A program made the position numbers and the translations under genes. Shown here piece by piece: positions 17,782-26,566 of a stretch of 64,000 nt of DNA. Positions within the stretch are counted from its first letter, which is position 1, and each line of letters opens with the position of its first letter. The DNA is taken from the NCBI GenBank assembly GCA_031378845.1, contig JANNES010000015.1, positions 62,001-126,000 of the forward strand. Direction: 5' to 3'. The notes beneath the pieces were generated by a model. The model was not told where the DNA came from and ran no database searches. It saw only the letters and a list, made by a program, of their open reading frames with translations. The stretch comes from JAJNPS01 sp031378845 (GTDB lineage Bacteria; Pseudomonadota; Alphaproteobacteria; Rhodobacterales; Rhodobacteraceae).

Positions 17782-18974
17782 GCGACGGCTCTATGCAGAC
17801 GCGGCAGCACTGTCGCAAGCGCTGCGACCAGATGATCCATCTGTGCCGCGGTGTTGTAGCCTTGGGCCGAGACCCGCACGATGGTGTGCTTTTGCCACGC
17901 AAAGCATGGGATCTCGATCCCGTAGTCGGCCAGAAGTGCCAGCTTCAACGCCATCGGGTCGCAAGACGGAACCGGCATCGCCGCCATTTGCGGCGCGCAG
18001 AATTCCGGACTGGACAACGGGGCAAGTCCCGTCAGGTCCGCGACGCGGGCCGCCGTATCCTGCACCAGGTCGCGGCAGCGCCCGGCGATGCCGTCCCAGC
18101 CGTGCTGGTCGCGAAAGGCGATGGCATCGGGAACCGTCAGCCAGGCTGACGGGTCGCGTGTCCCTTGCATTTCCAACCCGTCAATGAAGGGCGTGTTGCC
18201 GAACACGCCCTTGGTGCCGGGTATCCTTGCGTCCTCGGTCCAGCCATGGCTGATCACCAGCGGGTTGATCCCTGCCTGCAGTTCGGGCCGCACGTAAAGG
18301 AAAGCCGACCCCTTGGGGGCCATCAGCCATTTGTGGCAGTTGCCCGCATAGTAGTCGGCCCCAAGCGCTGTCAGGTCCAGCCTGATATGCCCCGGTGTAT
18401 GTGCGCCGTCGATGACGGTGAGGATGCCGCGCGCGCGCGCCTCGGCCACCACTGCCGCGATGGGGAACACGAGTGCGGTCGCCGAGGTGATGTGGCTGAG
18501 GAAAAGCACGCGGGTGCGCGGCGTGATCCCGGCCAGTACCGCCTCGGTGAACGCGGTCGCATCGGCGAGGGGCAAGGGGATTGTGACAGGGACCACATGC
18601 GCGCCCGTCCGTCGCGCCACATAGGCCCAGGTCTTGTCGAGAGCGGCATATTCGTGGTCGGTCGTCACGATCTCGTCGCCGGGCCGCAGGTCCAGCGATT
18701 GCGCGACGATGTTCAGCGCCTCGGTCGCATTGGTCAGGCCCACCAGGTGATCCGGCGCGGCGCCGACCTCTGCCGCCATCGCGGTCCGTGCCTCACGCAT
18801 CCACCCCGATAGCCCGCGCGCCGGGTCAAGAAACGCGACCGGCTGGCGTTCCAGCTGCAACTGCCACGCCTGATAGCGTTCAAAAACGGGGCGCGGGCAG
18901 GCCCCGTACGAGCCATGGTTGAGGAACGTAACATCGGGATCGAGCAGGAACAGGGCGGCAAGGTTGTCGGCCAT
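17778..18974 (-). CDS. Class V aminotransferase family PLP enzyme (isopenicillin-N-epimerase-like)
   Basis: The 398-residue product has the fold-type I class V signature. FLNHGSYGACPRPVFE lies at the N-terminus, VIDGAHTPGHIRLDL includes the Asp that pairs with the pyridine nitrogen, and GNCHKWLMAPKG has the Schiff-base Lys. This subgroup contains isopenicillin N epimerases, cysteine desulfurase-like enzymes and various lyases or aminotransferases, so the reaction cannot be set by sequence alone. It starts one base after the importer permease stop and overlaps the regulator gene, so it belongs to the peptide-importer operon and likely acts on the imported amino compound. Confidence 0.8.
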   Translation of the reverse strand: MADNLAALFLLDPDVTFLNHGSYGACPRPVFERYQAWQLQLERQPVAFLDPARGLSGWMREARTAMAAEVGAAPDHLVGLTNATEALNIVAQSLDLRPGDEIVTTDHEYAALDKTWAYVARRTGAHVVPVTIPLPLADATAFTEAVLAGITPRTRVLFLSHITSATALVFPIAAVVAEARARGILTVIDGAHTPGHIRLDLTALGADYYAGNCHKWLMAPKGSAFLYVRPELQAGINPLVISHGWTEDARIPGTKGVFGNTPFIDGLEMQGTRDPSAWLTVPDAIAFRDQHGWDGIAGRCRDLVQDTAARVADLTGLAPLSSPEFCAPQMAAMPVPSCDPMALKLALLADYGIEIPCFAWQKHTIVRVSAQGYNTAAQMDHLVAALATVLPRLHRAVA

Positions 18975-19850
18975 TCAACGCCCCTTCAGCGTCGGATCAA
19001 GGGCATCGCGCAGCCCGTCGCCGAAAAGGGTGGTCGCCAGCACCGTTATTGCCAGGGCAGCGGTCGGGAAAACCGCCAGATGCCAGTAGAAATACATGAA
19101 ATTCATCCCCGTATTGATCATCTGCCCCCAGCTGGGCGTGGGCGGCGGCACGCCGATGCCGAGAAAGCTGAGAGACGCCTCCAGCATCATCGCCAACGGA
19201 ATGGCCAGCACGAACCCCACGATGATGGGCGAGATCGAGTTGGGGATCAGGTGGCGACGGATGATGTAGCCCGGGGTTGCTCCAAGGGCTTGCGAGGCGC
19301 GAACAAACTCTTTTTCCTTGAACGCCTTGACCTGTGCGCGCACCAGAAGGCAGACCTGCACCCAGCCAAACAACGCTGCGATCAGCACGATAGTAAAGAA
19401 CCCGCCTTGCGTCAGCGCGCCCAGCAGCATCGCAGCGAGCAGCGGCGGCACGACCGAAAAGAGCTCGATCAGCCGCATCACAACCCAGTCGGCGCGGCCA
19501 CCGTAGTAGCCCGCCGCCGCCCCAAGCGGGATGCCGATCAGCACCGAAAACGCCGCTGCGGTGAACCCAATGGTCAGCGAAACCCGCGCGCCGTACACGA
19601 TGCGGGTAAAGAAGTCGCGGCCCAGATCGTCGATGCCAAACCAGAATTCGCGTGATGGAAAGGCAAGAGCCTGCGTGAGAAACGACTGGTCGGACGGGCC
19701 GGTCCTGGTGATCAGCGGGGCAAAAGTCGCCATCAGCATCAGGATCGCCAGGACGATCCCGGCCACCACGGCGGCCTTGTTCGCGGCAAAGCGGCGCCAC
19801 GCAAAATAGAGCGGGCTGCGCTGGCGCGGGGCGGTCAGGGTCGCGGTCAT
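18975..19850 (-). CDS. Peptide/nickel-type ABC transporter permease (DppC-like)
   Basis: The 291-residue inner-membrane protein has a basic cytoplasmic N-terminus (RQRSPLYFAWRRFAANK), a first span and five further spans. The permease EAA motif lies in ASQALGATPGYIIRRHLIPN. SFLTQALAFPSREFWFGIDD followed by LGRDFFTRIVYGARVSL is the typical DppC/OppC TMD entry. It overlaps the DppB-like gene by four bases and pairs with it in the importer. The downstream PLP-enzyme gene starts at the base next to its stop codon. Confidence 0.9.
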   Translation of the reverse strand: MTATLTAPRQRSPLYFAWRRFAANKAAVVAGIVLAILMLMATFAPLITRTGPSDQSFLTQALAFPSREFWFGIDDLGRDFFTRIVYGARVSLTIGFTAAAFSVLIGIPLGAAAGYYGGRADWVVMRLIELFSVVPPLLAAMLLGALTQGGFFTIVLIAALFGWVQVCLLVRAQVKAFKEKEFVRASQALGATPGYIIRRHLIPNSISPIIVGFVLAIPLAMMLEASLSFLGIGVPPPTPSWGQMINTGMNFMYFYWHLAVFPTAALAITVLATTLFGDGLRDALDPTLKGR

Positions 19851-20779
19851 TTGCGGTCCCCACCAAACCGGATGCGCGGATTAAGGAGCGCATAGATGAT
19901 GTCAGAGATGAGGTAGGCCAGGCAGAACATCAGGGTGATCAGCAGGATCAGTGCCATTTCCAGCGGGTAGTCACGCAATTCGATGCTCGAGACGAAATAC
20001 GCGCCAAGGCCGGGCACCCGGAACATCGCTTCGACAAAGATCGACCCCGTCGCGGTGCCGATGAACATCGGCAGGAACACGGTGACCATGGGCAGGGCGG
20101 CATTGCGCAGCACATGCTGGAAGATGATCCGCCGCTCGCTGAGGCCCTTGGCGCGCAGGACGGTGACAAAGGGTTTGTTCAGCACATCCAGCATCGCCGA
20201 GCGGGTATAGCGTGCATAGGTGGCCATCGGGATCGTGGCATAGGCGATGACGGGAAGGATCCAGCTGTTGGGCTTGCCCCAGCCAGATGAGGGCAGCCAG
20301 TTCAGCCATACGGCGAACACCAGGATCAGCATCATGGAGGTGACGAAGACCGGGATCGTCAGCCCAAGCGTGGCAAAGGCCGAGGCAAGGTAATCGATCC
20401 AGGTGTTGCGGTTCAGGGCCGCCGCCATGCCGAGCAAGATCCCGAGCGGCGCGCCGATCAACACACCAAGCCCCCCCAGCAGCAGGCTTGGCGGCCAAGC
20501 GCGCGCCAAAAGGTCAAGCACCGTCTCGCCCGGGCTTTGGAAAGGGATGCCGAAATCAAATCGCAGAACGCCCGCCATATAGCTGAAATACTGGACATAA
20601 AGCGGGCGGTCGAGGCCAAGGCTCGCGTTCAGTTTGGCCTTGACCGCATCCGAGACCGGCATGTCATTGCCATCGAACGGGCCGCCGGGCACGGCATGCA
20701 TCATCAAAAAGATGATGACCGACACGACGAAGAACGTCAGCGCGATGGAGGCGAGGCGACCGAAGATAAAGCGGATCAT
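19847..20779 (-). CDS. Peptide/nickel-type ABC transporter permease (DppB-like)
   Basis: The 310-residue product starts with a transmembrane helix (GRLASIALTFFVVSVIIFLM) and a periplasmic loop with PVSDAVKAKLNASLGLDRPL, followed by five more spans. The EAA loop is visible as TVLRAKGLSERRIIFQHVLR. This is the standard DppB/OppB layout. It overlaps its ATPase gene (20776) and partner permease gene by four bases each, so stoichiometric translation is expected. The transported compound is not defined by this protein. Confidence 0.9.
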   Translation of the reverse strand: MIRFIFGRLASIALTFFVVSVIIFLMMHAVPGGPFDGNDMPVSDAVKAKLNASLGLDRPLYVQYFSYMAGVLRFDFGIPFQSPGETVLDLLARAWPPSLLLGGLGVLIGAPLGILLGMAAALNRNTWIDYLASAFATLGLTIPVFVTSMMLILVFAVWLNWLPSSGWGKPNSWILPVIAYATIPMATYARYTRSAMLDVLNKPFVTVLRAKGLSERRIIFQHVLRNAALPMVTVFLPMFIGTATGSIFVEAMFRVPGLGAYFVSSIELRDYPLEMALILLITLMFCLAYLISDIIYALLNPRIRFGGDRK

Positions 20780-21741
20780 GTGACAATGGCCTCTACCAGA
20801 TGGTCTTCACCAACCGAGACCAGTTGCGGATCGGGGCCTGCCGCGACAGGTGAAGTCAGGTCGCCTTGCGTCAGGCGCGGACTGCTGGCGGCAAGATCGG
20901 CGCGTGACAGGAACGTGCGCGTCCGGCGCAATTGCGGGTTCAGGACAGGGATCGCGTCCAGCAGCGACCGCGTATAGGGATGCCGAGCATCGGTAAAGAT
21001 CGCCTCGGTCGGGGCGTGTTCCACGACGCGCCCGTTGAACATGACCGCGACCTTGTCGGTCAGCGACCGCACCACGCTCAGATCATGGCTGATGAAAAGG
21101 ATGGACAGACCCATTTCCGCCTGCAAGTCCAAGAGCAGGTTGATGATCTGCGCCTTGACCGACACATCCAGCGCCGAAGTCGGCTCATCCGCCACCAGCA
21201 CCGTGGGGCGCAGGATCAGCGCGCGGGCAATGGCGACCCGCTGGCGCTGACCGCCCGACAGCTCATGCGGATAGCGGCTGCCATAGCTGCGATCAAGGCC
21301 AACGCGCTGCAGCCAGGCCAGCGCTTGTTCGGTCTGTTCGGACGCGGTACCGACGCCATGGATGTGCAAGGGTTCCGCCACGATCTGGCCCAGCGTCATC
21401 ATCGGGTCCAGCGCGGAATAGCTGTCTTGAAACACCACCTGCATCTTGCGGCGAAAGGGTTTCAGGGCTGCGTGATCCATCACGGTAATGTCGGTGCCGT
21501 CGACCAGGATCTGCCCTGAGGTCGGCTCAGTCAGCCGCATCGCGATCATGCCGGTCGTGGTCTTGCCGGACCCGCTTTCGCCGACGAGGCCCAGAATGGC
21601 GTTCTGCGGCAGGCTCAGCGACACATCCTTGACCGCGTGGTGATCGACATGGGTCGTCCGCCAGCCGTTGCGGACCGGCAGGGAGAACGTCTTGCAAAGC
21701 TTGCGCAGTTCCAGCGCGGGTGAGGCGGGGACCGGGGTCAC
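20776..21741 (-). CDS. Peptide-type ABC transporter ATPase (DppF-like)
   Basis: Walker A is GLVGESGSGKTTTG, the signature is HELSGGQRQRVAIARAL, and Walker B is VLVADEPTSALDVS followed by the switch HDLSVVRSL. An oligopeptide/dipeptide C-terminal extension (HPYTRSLLDAIPVLNPQ) assigns it to the DppF side. The GTG start at 21741 forms a GTGA overlap with the previous ATPase gene; an in-frame extension to 21849 would run deep into that gene and lacks family sequence. The predicted protein is 321 residues. Confidence 0.88.
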   Translation of the reverse strand: MTPVPASPALELRKLCKTFSLPVRNGWRTTHVDHHAVKDVSLSLPQNAILGLVGESGSGKTTTGMIAMRLTEPTSGQILVDGTDITVMDHAALKPFRRKMQVVFQDSYSALDPMMTLGQIVAEPLHIHGVGTASEQTEQALAWLQRVGLDRSYGSRYPHELSGGQRQRVAIARALILRPTVLVADEPTSALDVSVKAQIINLLLDLQAEMGLSILFISHDLSVVRSLTDKVAVMFNGRVVEHAPTEAIFTDARHPYTRSLLDAIPVLNPQLRRTRTFLSRADLAASSPRLTQGDLTSPVAAGPDPQLVSVGEDHLVEAIVT

Positions 21742-22700
21742 TGCAGCCTCCAGCAGGCGGCATGGCGGGCAGGGGCGATGGCGGCAAAGGCCGGAGTTTC
21801 GGCGCTGCATTTCGCATCGGCTTGATCGCAGCGCGGATGAAAGGGGCACCCGGTCGGCGGATTGGCGGGGTTGGGCGAGGCGCCGGGGATTTCTACCAAC
21901 CGTTTGCGACCTGCGGTCTGGCCCGGCATGGAATGCAACAGCGCACGGGTATAGGGATGGGCGGGCGCATCGAAAATCTCTTGCACCGGCCCCGCTTCCA
22001 TCACGCGACCGCCATACATCACCACGACGCGGTCCACGGTTTCGGCAACGACGCCAAGGTCATGGGTGACCATGATGAGACCCATGCCAAATTCAGCCTG
22101 CAAATCCTTGATCAGTTGCAGGATTTGCGCCTGAATGGTGACATCCAGCGCGGTCGTGGGTTCGTCGGCGAACAGGATCTGCGGGCGGCAGGACAGCGCC
22201 ATCGCGATCATCGCCCGTTGCAGCATGCCACCCGACAACTGGTGCGGATAGCTGTCGAGGATGCTCGCCGGGTTCTTGATTTCCACACGGGCCAGCAGGG
22301 CCTCTGCCTCGGTCCGCGCCACCGCATTCGAGGTACCGCGATGCGCCTGGATTGTCTCGATGATCTGGTGGCCAATCGTGAACACCGGGTCAAACGCCGT
22401 CATCGGGTCTTGAAAGATCATCGCGGCAACGCGGCCGCGCATCTGGGCAAGGTCCCGCTTGGACGCCTTGCGCATATCGGTCCCAGCCAGTGCCAGCCGA
22501 TCTGCCGTGATCCGCGCCGGAGGTTCGCGCAGCAGCCGCAGCACCGCCATGCAGGTGACCGATTTGCCCGACCCGGATTCGCCCACGATCCCAAGGCTTT
22601 CGCCCGCATCAACATGCAAGGAAAGGCCGCGCACCGCTTGCACCACACCTTCGTGTTGGGCAAAGCTGACGCTCAGGTTTTCGATATCCACAAGCCGCAT
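21738..22700 (-). CDS. Peptide-type ABC transporter ATPase (DppD-like)
   Basis: The 320-residue nucleotide-binding subunit has Walker A GIVGESGSGKSVT, signature HQLSGGMLQRAMIAMAL, and Walker B ILFADEPTTALDVT with the HDLGVVAET switch. The C-terminus has HPYTRALLHSMPG and PPTGCPFHPRCDQADAKC, the Cys motif found in DppD/OppD proteins. The ATG at 22700 is used because MRLVDIENLSVSF is the canonical beginning. A hairpin at 22731-22756 separates it from the binding-protein gene. Confidence 0.88.
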   Translation of the reverse strand: MRLVDIENLSVSFAQHEGVVQAVRGLSLHVDAGESLGIVGESGSGKSVTCMAVLRLLREPPARITADRLALAGTDMRKASKRDLAQMRGRVAAMIFQDPMTAFDPVFTIGHQIIETIQAHRGTSNAVARTEAEALLARVEIKNPASILDSYPHQLSGGMLQRAMIAMALSCRPQILFADEPTTALDVTIQAQILQLIKDLQAEFGMGLIMVTHDLGVVAETVDRVVVMYGGRVMEAGPVQEIFDAPAHPYTRALLHSMPGQTAGRKRLVEIPGASPNPANPPTGCPFHPRCDQADAKCSAETPAFAAIAPARHAACWRLQ

Positions 22701-22730
22701 ATGCAATCCCAAACTCCGGACATGGAAAGA

Positions 22731-22756
22731 CGCCCCCCGGGTCAAACCGAGGGGCG
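22731..22756 (-). terminator. Hairpin between binding-protein and ATPase genes, possible attenuator
   Basis: CGCCCC and GGGGCG arms with an internal CGG/CCG pair form a stem-loop. On the minus strand it is followed by TCTTTCC. It sits in the 65-base gap between the binding-protein stop (22766) and the first ATPase start (22700). Partial termination or mRNA stabilisation here would give more binding protein than membrane components, a common arrangement in importer operons. Confidence 0.5.
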
Positions 22757-22765
22757 CAAGGGAAA

Positions 22766-24367
22766 TTATTTGGTCACATGCGTGTAGAAATAGAGGCCAA
22801 GCTGGCGCAGCGGGGTATAACCGAACGTGTTCGGTTCGGTCGCCTCGCCCTTGAGGTCCTTGCTGACCACCGTGACGGTGATCGGGTGGACCAGCGGGAT
22901 GAAGGACGCATTGTCGATCAACACCTGCTCGGCCTGTTCATAAAGCTTTTCACGATCTTCCCAGACCTTGCCGGCATCGGCAGCCGCGACCAGATCGTCA
23001 TAGGCCTTGATCTTGTGGTCGTGACGCCCGCCGTTATAGAAGATGCCGTAAAAGTTCGACGGGTCGATATAGTCGTATTCGTAGGGGGCAAGGAACAGGT
23101 TGTTTTTTTTCTCCATCATCCCCGCCATCCATTCCTTTTGCGGCAGGATCTTGATGTTCATGGTGATGCCGAGGATGTCTTTGAACTGCGCCTGCAGGTA
23201 TTGCAGCATCGGGCCAGAGATGGCGCCGTTATAACCACCCTGATCGCGGTACCAGATTTCGACCTCGGGGAACCCGGCACCATCCGGATAGCCCGCCTTG
23301 GCCATGTATTCCTTGGCTTTGGCCGGATCAAAGACGGCCTGGCTGGTGATCTTTTCGTTATAGCCAGGAAAGCCCGGCGGCAGCAGGGATTTTCCGGGAA
23401 CGGCCAGATCCTTCAGCACGGTCGAAGTCATCTCGTCGCGGTTGATGGCGTATTGCAGCGCCTTGCGAACGTCGATGTTGTCAAACGGCGGAGAGCTCAG
23501 GTCGAACGAGATGTAGGAGGTCGCAAAGACGGCATTGTTCGTCACCTGTCCGGGAAAGCGCTCTTTCACAAACGGGATTTGTCCGGTGTTCAGGAACGCG
23601 AAATCCGCCTCGCCGGCCATGAAGGCAGGCAGGCCCACCTCGGGCGCGCCGAGCGAGGGGTCAATCTCGACCCGGTCGACCATGGACGGCCACGGGCCGG
23701 TATAGGTCGGGCTTTTCACCAGAACCATCTTGTTGTTGGATTTTTCCCAGGATTCGACAATGAACGGGCCGGACGTCACCAGCGTATCGACATTGGCGGC
23801 ATACTCGTCGCCCAACTTGTCCCAGATATGGACGGGAACCGGATACCACAGGCTGACCACACCCGGCAGATAACCTTTGGGCGTTTCGGTCGTCACCTCG
23901 ATGGTCTTGTCGTCCACCGCCTTGATGCCCAAAGTCGAGACATCCGCCTTGCCTTCGGTCACGGGACCCCAGTTCTTGATCCCGCCCGCATAGCCCCAGT
24001 ACCAGGCAAAGTCATACCCTGTCGTGGCCGCGCGCTGCAAAGCAAAGATATAGTCATTGGCCACAAGGGGTTGACCATCGCTCCACACCAGGCCAGGGCG
24101 CAGATGGAAGGTCCAGGTCAGGCCATCCTCGGACTGTTCCCATTTTTCGGCCGCCATCGCGTTCAGCTCAAAGTTCTTGTCGAAACTGGTCAGGGGCAGC
24201 TGGACGACTTCGGGGTTGCCCGCACGGGCATAGACGGTCTTCATGTAGTCCATATAGGTGCCGCTGGTGGTATCCCCGACACTGTAAACTGTCGTTTGCG
24301 CCGCGACGGGCGCGGACAGAAGCGCGGCTGTCACCAGCGCGCCTGCAAATCTGCGAATTGATTTCAT
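22766..24367 (-). CDS. Peptide-type ABC transporter substrate-binding protein (SBP_bac_5)
   Basis: ATG 24367 has a strong AAGGAGGAA ribosome site and starts a signal peptide (MKSIRRFAGALVTAALLSAP ending near VAAQ). The mature protein, about 510 residues, has the cluster C binding-protein fold. Recognisable blocks include WTFHLRPGLVWSDGQPLVAN, VRKALQYAINRDEMTSTVL and YEQAEQVLIDNASFIPLVHP. It is the first gene of the operon 24367-14663, downstream of two FadR-type dyads. Binding proteins of this family take peptides but also opines, sugars, nickel and other compounds, so the ligand is open. Confidence 0.9.
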   Translation of the reverse strand: MKSIRRFAGALVTAALLSAPVAAQTTVYSVGDTTSGTYMDYMKTVYARAGNPEVVQLPLTSFDKNFELNAMAAEKWEQSEDGLTWTFHLRPGLVWSDGQPLVANDYIFALQRAATTGYDFAWYWGYAGGIKNWGPVTEGKADVSTLGIKAVDDKTIEVTTETPKGYLPGVVSLWYPVPVHIWDKLGDEYAANVDTLVTSGPFIVESWEKSNNKMVLVKSPTYTGPWPSMVDRVEIDPSLGAPEVGLPAFMAGEADFAFLNTGQIPFVKERFPGQVTNNAVFATSYISFDLSSPPFDNIDVRKALQYAINRDEMTSTVLKDLAVPGKSLLPPGFPGYNEKITSQAVFDPAKAKEYMAKAGYPDGAGFPEVEIWYRDQGGYNGAISGPMLQYLQAQFKDILGITMNIKILPQKEWMAGMMEKKNNLFLAPYEYDYIDPSNFYGIFYNGGRHDHKIKAYDDLVAAADAGKVWEDREKLYEQAEQVLIDNASFIPLVHPITVTVVSKDLKGEATEPNTFGYTPLRQLGLYFYTHVTK

Positions 24368-24467
24368 GCATTCCTCCTTGCTGACTTTTGGCGATGCCCG
24401 AAAGTCCTGTCGCTCTGTGGCGGCTTGGGGATCGGGGGGCGGATGGCGGAAATATGACACCCGCAGA

Positions 24468-24482
24468 ATATGTCTGACAAAT
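24468..24482. promoter_or_regulatory. FadR-type operator candidate 1 (ATATGTCTGACAAAT)
   Basis: TGTC-T-GACA with matching outer bases forms an odd-centred dyad with one mismatched pair. It fits the TNGTNNNACNA consensus known for FadR-subfamily GntR regulators. It lies about 100 bases upstream of the importer binding-protein start and pairs with a second site 37 bases away (centre to centre). Two FCD/GntR genes in the window (17041 and 31845) are candidates to bind it. Confidence 0.55.
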
Positions 24483-24505
24483 CCGCGCAGGCCGCGCAAC
24501 TGTTA

Positions 24506-24518
24506 TTTGTCAGACAAA
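24506..24518. promoter_or_regulatory. FadR-type operator candidate 2 (TTTGTCAGACAAA)
   Basis: This is a perfect dyad TTTGTC-A-GACAAA matching TNGTNNNACNA. It lies between the DapA-like gene stop (24536) and the importer operon start (24367). A one-mismatch version, TTTATCAGACAAA, lies at 31024-31036 in front of the sugar operon. The shared half-sites suggest either one regulator for both operons or two related regulators with overlapping specificity. Confidence 0.6.
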
Positions 24519-24535
24519 GCTGCCGCGGATGCCCG

Positions 24536-25417
24536 TCAGGGTTTGGCAGCCCAGTTGCGGGCCAGCGCCAGGCCGAATTCCGTTGGCCGCATCGCGGGCG
24601 CGCGATCGTGGACGGCGATCCCGGCACGAAAGCCGAAAATGCGTTTGCCGTAGCAGATCAGGTGTTCCAGCGACTGCATCCCGAAGAGGGCTGCGGGCAA
24701 AAAGGCGGCATATTCGGCCTCGGCTTTCGCGTGGTCGCCCACAGCCCAGGCTTGCCAGCAACGCAACACACCGGGCAGTACATCCGGGGCGACGATGAAG
24801 CCCTGCACACCGGCGCGCAGGCAATCGGTCATCTCAAGGCCGCCCCGTCCGTTCAGGACGGCGATGTCCGTGCCGACGCGCACCACCAGCGCCTGCAAAT
24901 CGACAGCCCCGGTTTCAGATTTGATCTGCGTAAAGCCTCGGCAACGGGCGCGCAGGGCGACGATGTCGTCCTCTGACAGCGACCGGCCCAGGTATTGCGG
25001 GGCGTTCTGTATGGCGAAGGGCAGGTGGGTCCTGGCCCCCGCGCGGGCAAAGAAATCGACATACTCGACCGCACTGTAGGTGCCCGCGATGGGCGGTTGC
25101 AGGATCAGCCAGCTGGCGCCAGCGTCCTCGGCAACCGCGACCAGTGCCTGCTGTTCGGCCACAGAATTGCCCGCGATGGTGACAGACAGGGGCAGGTCCG
25201 GCGCATCAAAGCGCGCCCACCGGATCAGGTCGCATTTCTCGTCAAAGGTCAGTTTGGCAACTTCAGTGGCCAAACCAAGCACGGTGATACCATCCGCGCC
25301 CTGCGCACGGACGTGGTCGACCTGCGCGGCCATCGCTTGTCGGTCAAGCCGCTCATCCGCGTCGAACAGCGCATAAAGCACGCAATGGATGCCGGGGAAC
25401 GCGTGCGGGCCTACCAT
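24536..25417 (-). CDS. DapA-like (DHDPS/NAL superfamily) aldolase or dehydratase
   Basis: This 293-residue class I aldolase-fold protein has the Schiff-base Lys in FTQIKSETGA and the N-terminal GADGITVLGLATEVAKLT block. The conserved catalytic Tyr of DHDPS (Y-N-x-P) is replaced: the segment reads FAIQNAPQYLG, as in some non-DapA members. It is the last gene of the sugar operon, after dgoD, overlapping it by seven bases. In this setting it most likely cleaves the 2-keto-3-deoxy sugar acid made by DgoD to pyruvate and an aldehyde, but dehydratase activity on pentonate derivatives is an alternative. Confidence 0.8.
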   Translation of the reverse strand: MVGPHAFPGIHCVLYALFDADERLDRQAMAAQVDHVRAQGADGITVLGLATEVAKLTFDEKCDLIRWARFDAPDLPLSVTIAGNSVAEQQALVAVAEDAGASWLILQPPIAGTYSAVEYVDFFARAGARTHLPFAIQNAPQYLGRSLSEDDIVALRARCRGFTQIKSETGAVDLQALVVRVGTDIAVLNGRGGLEMTDCLRAGVQGFIVAPDVLPGVLRCWQAWAVGDHAKAEAEYAAFLPAALFGMQSLEHLICYGKRIFGFRAGIAVHDRAPAMRPTEFGLALARNWAAKP

Positions 25418-26559
25418 TCCGCGATGGATCCGTCGTTGTGGCGCCAGACAGGTGCGCGCCAGCGGTGGCCGATGGCCGCGGCGGCGGTGACCTTGGCATC
25501 ATCCACCTCGATCCCCAGTCCCGGCCCCTGCGGGATCGCCAGATGCCCGTCGCTGAGCGTAAAGCCGTGGCCGGGCAACAGGTAATCCGCCAGATCACCA
25601 CCCTGATTGTAGTGGATGCCAAGGCTCTGTTCTTGAATGAACGCATTGTGGCAAATGGCGTCCACCTGCAGACACGCGGCCAGCGCGATTGGGCCAAGCG
25701 GGCAATGCGGCGCAAAGGCCACGTCGTAGGCCTCGGCCCAATGGCCGATGCGGACCATTTCCGAGATGCCACCCACATGCGCGGTGTCGGGGTTGATCAC
25801 CTGAGCCGCGCGCAGCTCGAACACCCGCTTGAAATCATAGCGCGAATGCAGCCGCTCGCCGATGCACAGCGGGATGGATGTCGCGCGGGCAAGGTCGGCC
25901 ATCGTCTCGACCATCGCGGAAACCACCGCATCCTCGACAAAGATCGGGCGCAGGTGTTCCAGTTCGCGCAGCAGGATCCGCGCCATCGGGGCGTGCACAC
26001 GGCCGTGGAAATCAAAGGCAAGGTCCATCGTGTCGCCTACGCCTGCACGCAGATCGAACAGGCGCTTGATGATGCCATCGACCTTTGCGTAGGTATCAAC
26101 GATCTGCAATTCCTCGCAGATGTTGAACTTGACCGCGTCATAGCCCTGCGCGCGCATCGCTTTGGCGCCTTCGATCAGGTTTGCAGGCCGGTCCCCCCCG
26201 ATCCAGCAATAGCTGCGGATCTTGTCGCGTACCGGCCCGCCCAGCAGCTGATGCACCGGCACGCCAAGGCTTCGGCCCTTGATATCCCACAGCGCCATGT
26301 CGATGCCCGACAGCGCGCTCATCAGCACCGGCCCGCCGCGATAGCAACCGTTGCGGTAGATCATCTGCCAGATGTCCTCGATCCGGCGCGGATCAAGGCC
26401 GATGACAAAATCGGCCAGTTCGGCGATCTTGGTGGCCAGTGTTTCGGCATGGCCTTCCAGCACCGGCTCCCCCCAGCCCGCGATGCCTTCATCGGTCTCG
26501 ACCTTCAGAAACAGCCAGCGCGGGGCCACGACATAGGTCTTGAGCGCGGTGATTTTCAA
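25411..26559 (-). CDS. dgoD: D-galactonate dehydratase-type enolase superfamily enzyme
   Basis: The 382-residue product has exactly the length of E. coli DgoD and aligns by eye along its whole length: WLFLKVETDEGIAGWGEPVL, YRGGPVLMSALSGIDMALWD and APHCPLGPIALAACLQVD. The ending is close too: WRHNDGSIAEW here against WRHEDNSVAEW there. Metal ligands are in DFHGR, FVED and IGER; the catalytic His is in APHCPLGP. It dehydrates galactonate to 2-keto-3-deoxygalactonate. Close relatives use other aldonates with the same stereochemistry, so fuconate or arabinonate cannot be excluded. It sits between a mutarotase and a DapA-like gene. Confidence 0.85.
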   Translation of the reverse strand: MKITALKTYVVAPRWLFLKVETDEGIAGWGEPVLEGHAETLATKIAELADFVIGLDPRRIEDIWQMIYRNGCYRGGPVLMSALSGIDMALWDIKGRSLGVPVHQLLGGPVRDKIRSYCWIGGDRPANLIEGAKAMRAQGYDAVKFNICEELQIVDTYAKVDGIIKRLFDLRAGVGDTMDLAFDFHGRVHAPMARILLRELEHLRPIFVEDAVVSAMVETMADLARATSIPLCIGERLHSRYDFKRVFELRAAQVINPDTAHVGGISEMVRIGHWAEAYDVAFAPHCPLGPIALAACLQVDAICHNAFIQEQSLGIHYNQGGDLADYLLPGHGFTLSDGHLAIPQGPGLGIEVDDAKVTAAAAIGHRWRAPVWRHNDGSIAEW

Positions 26560-26566
26560 TGGGGCC

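Noticed and set aside
22778..24361. 527-residue plus-strand frame opposite the peptide-binding protein
   Set aside because: It is antisense to a clear SBP_bac_5 gene with signal peptide and ribosome site; no domain seen.
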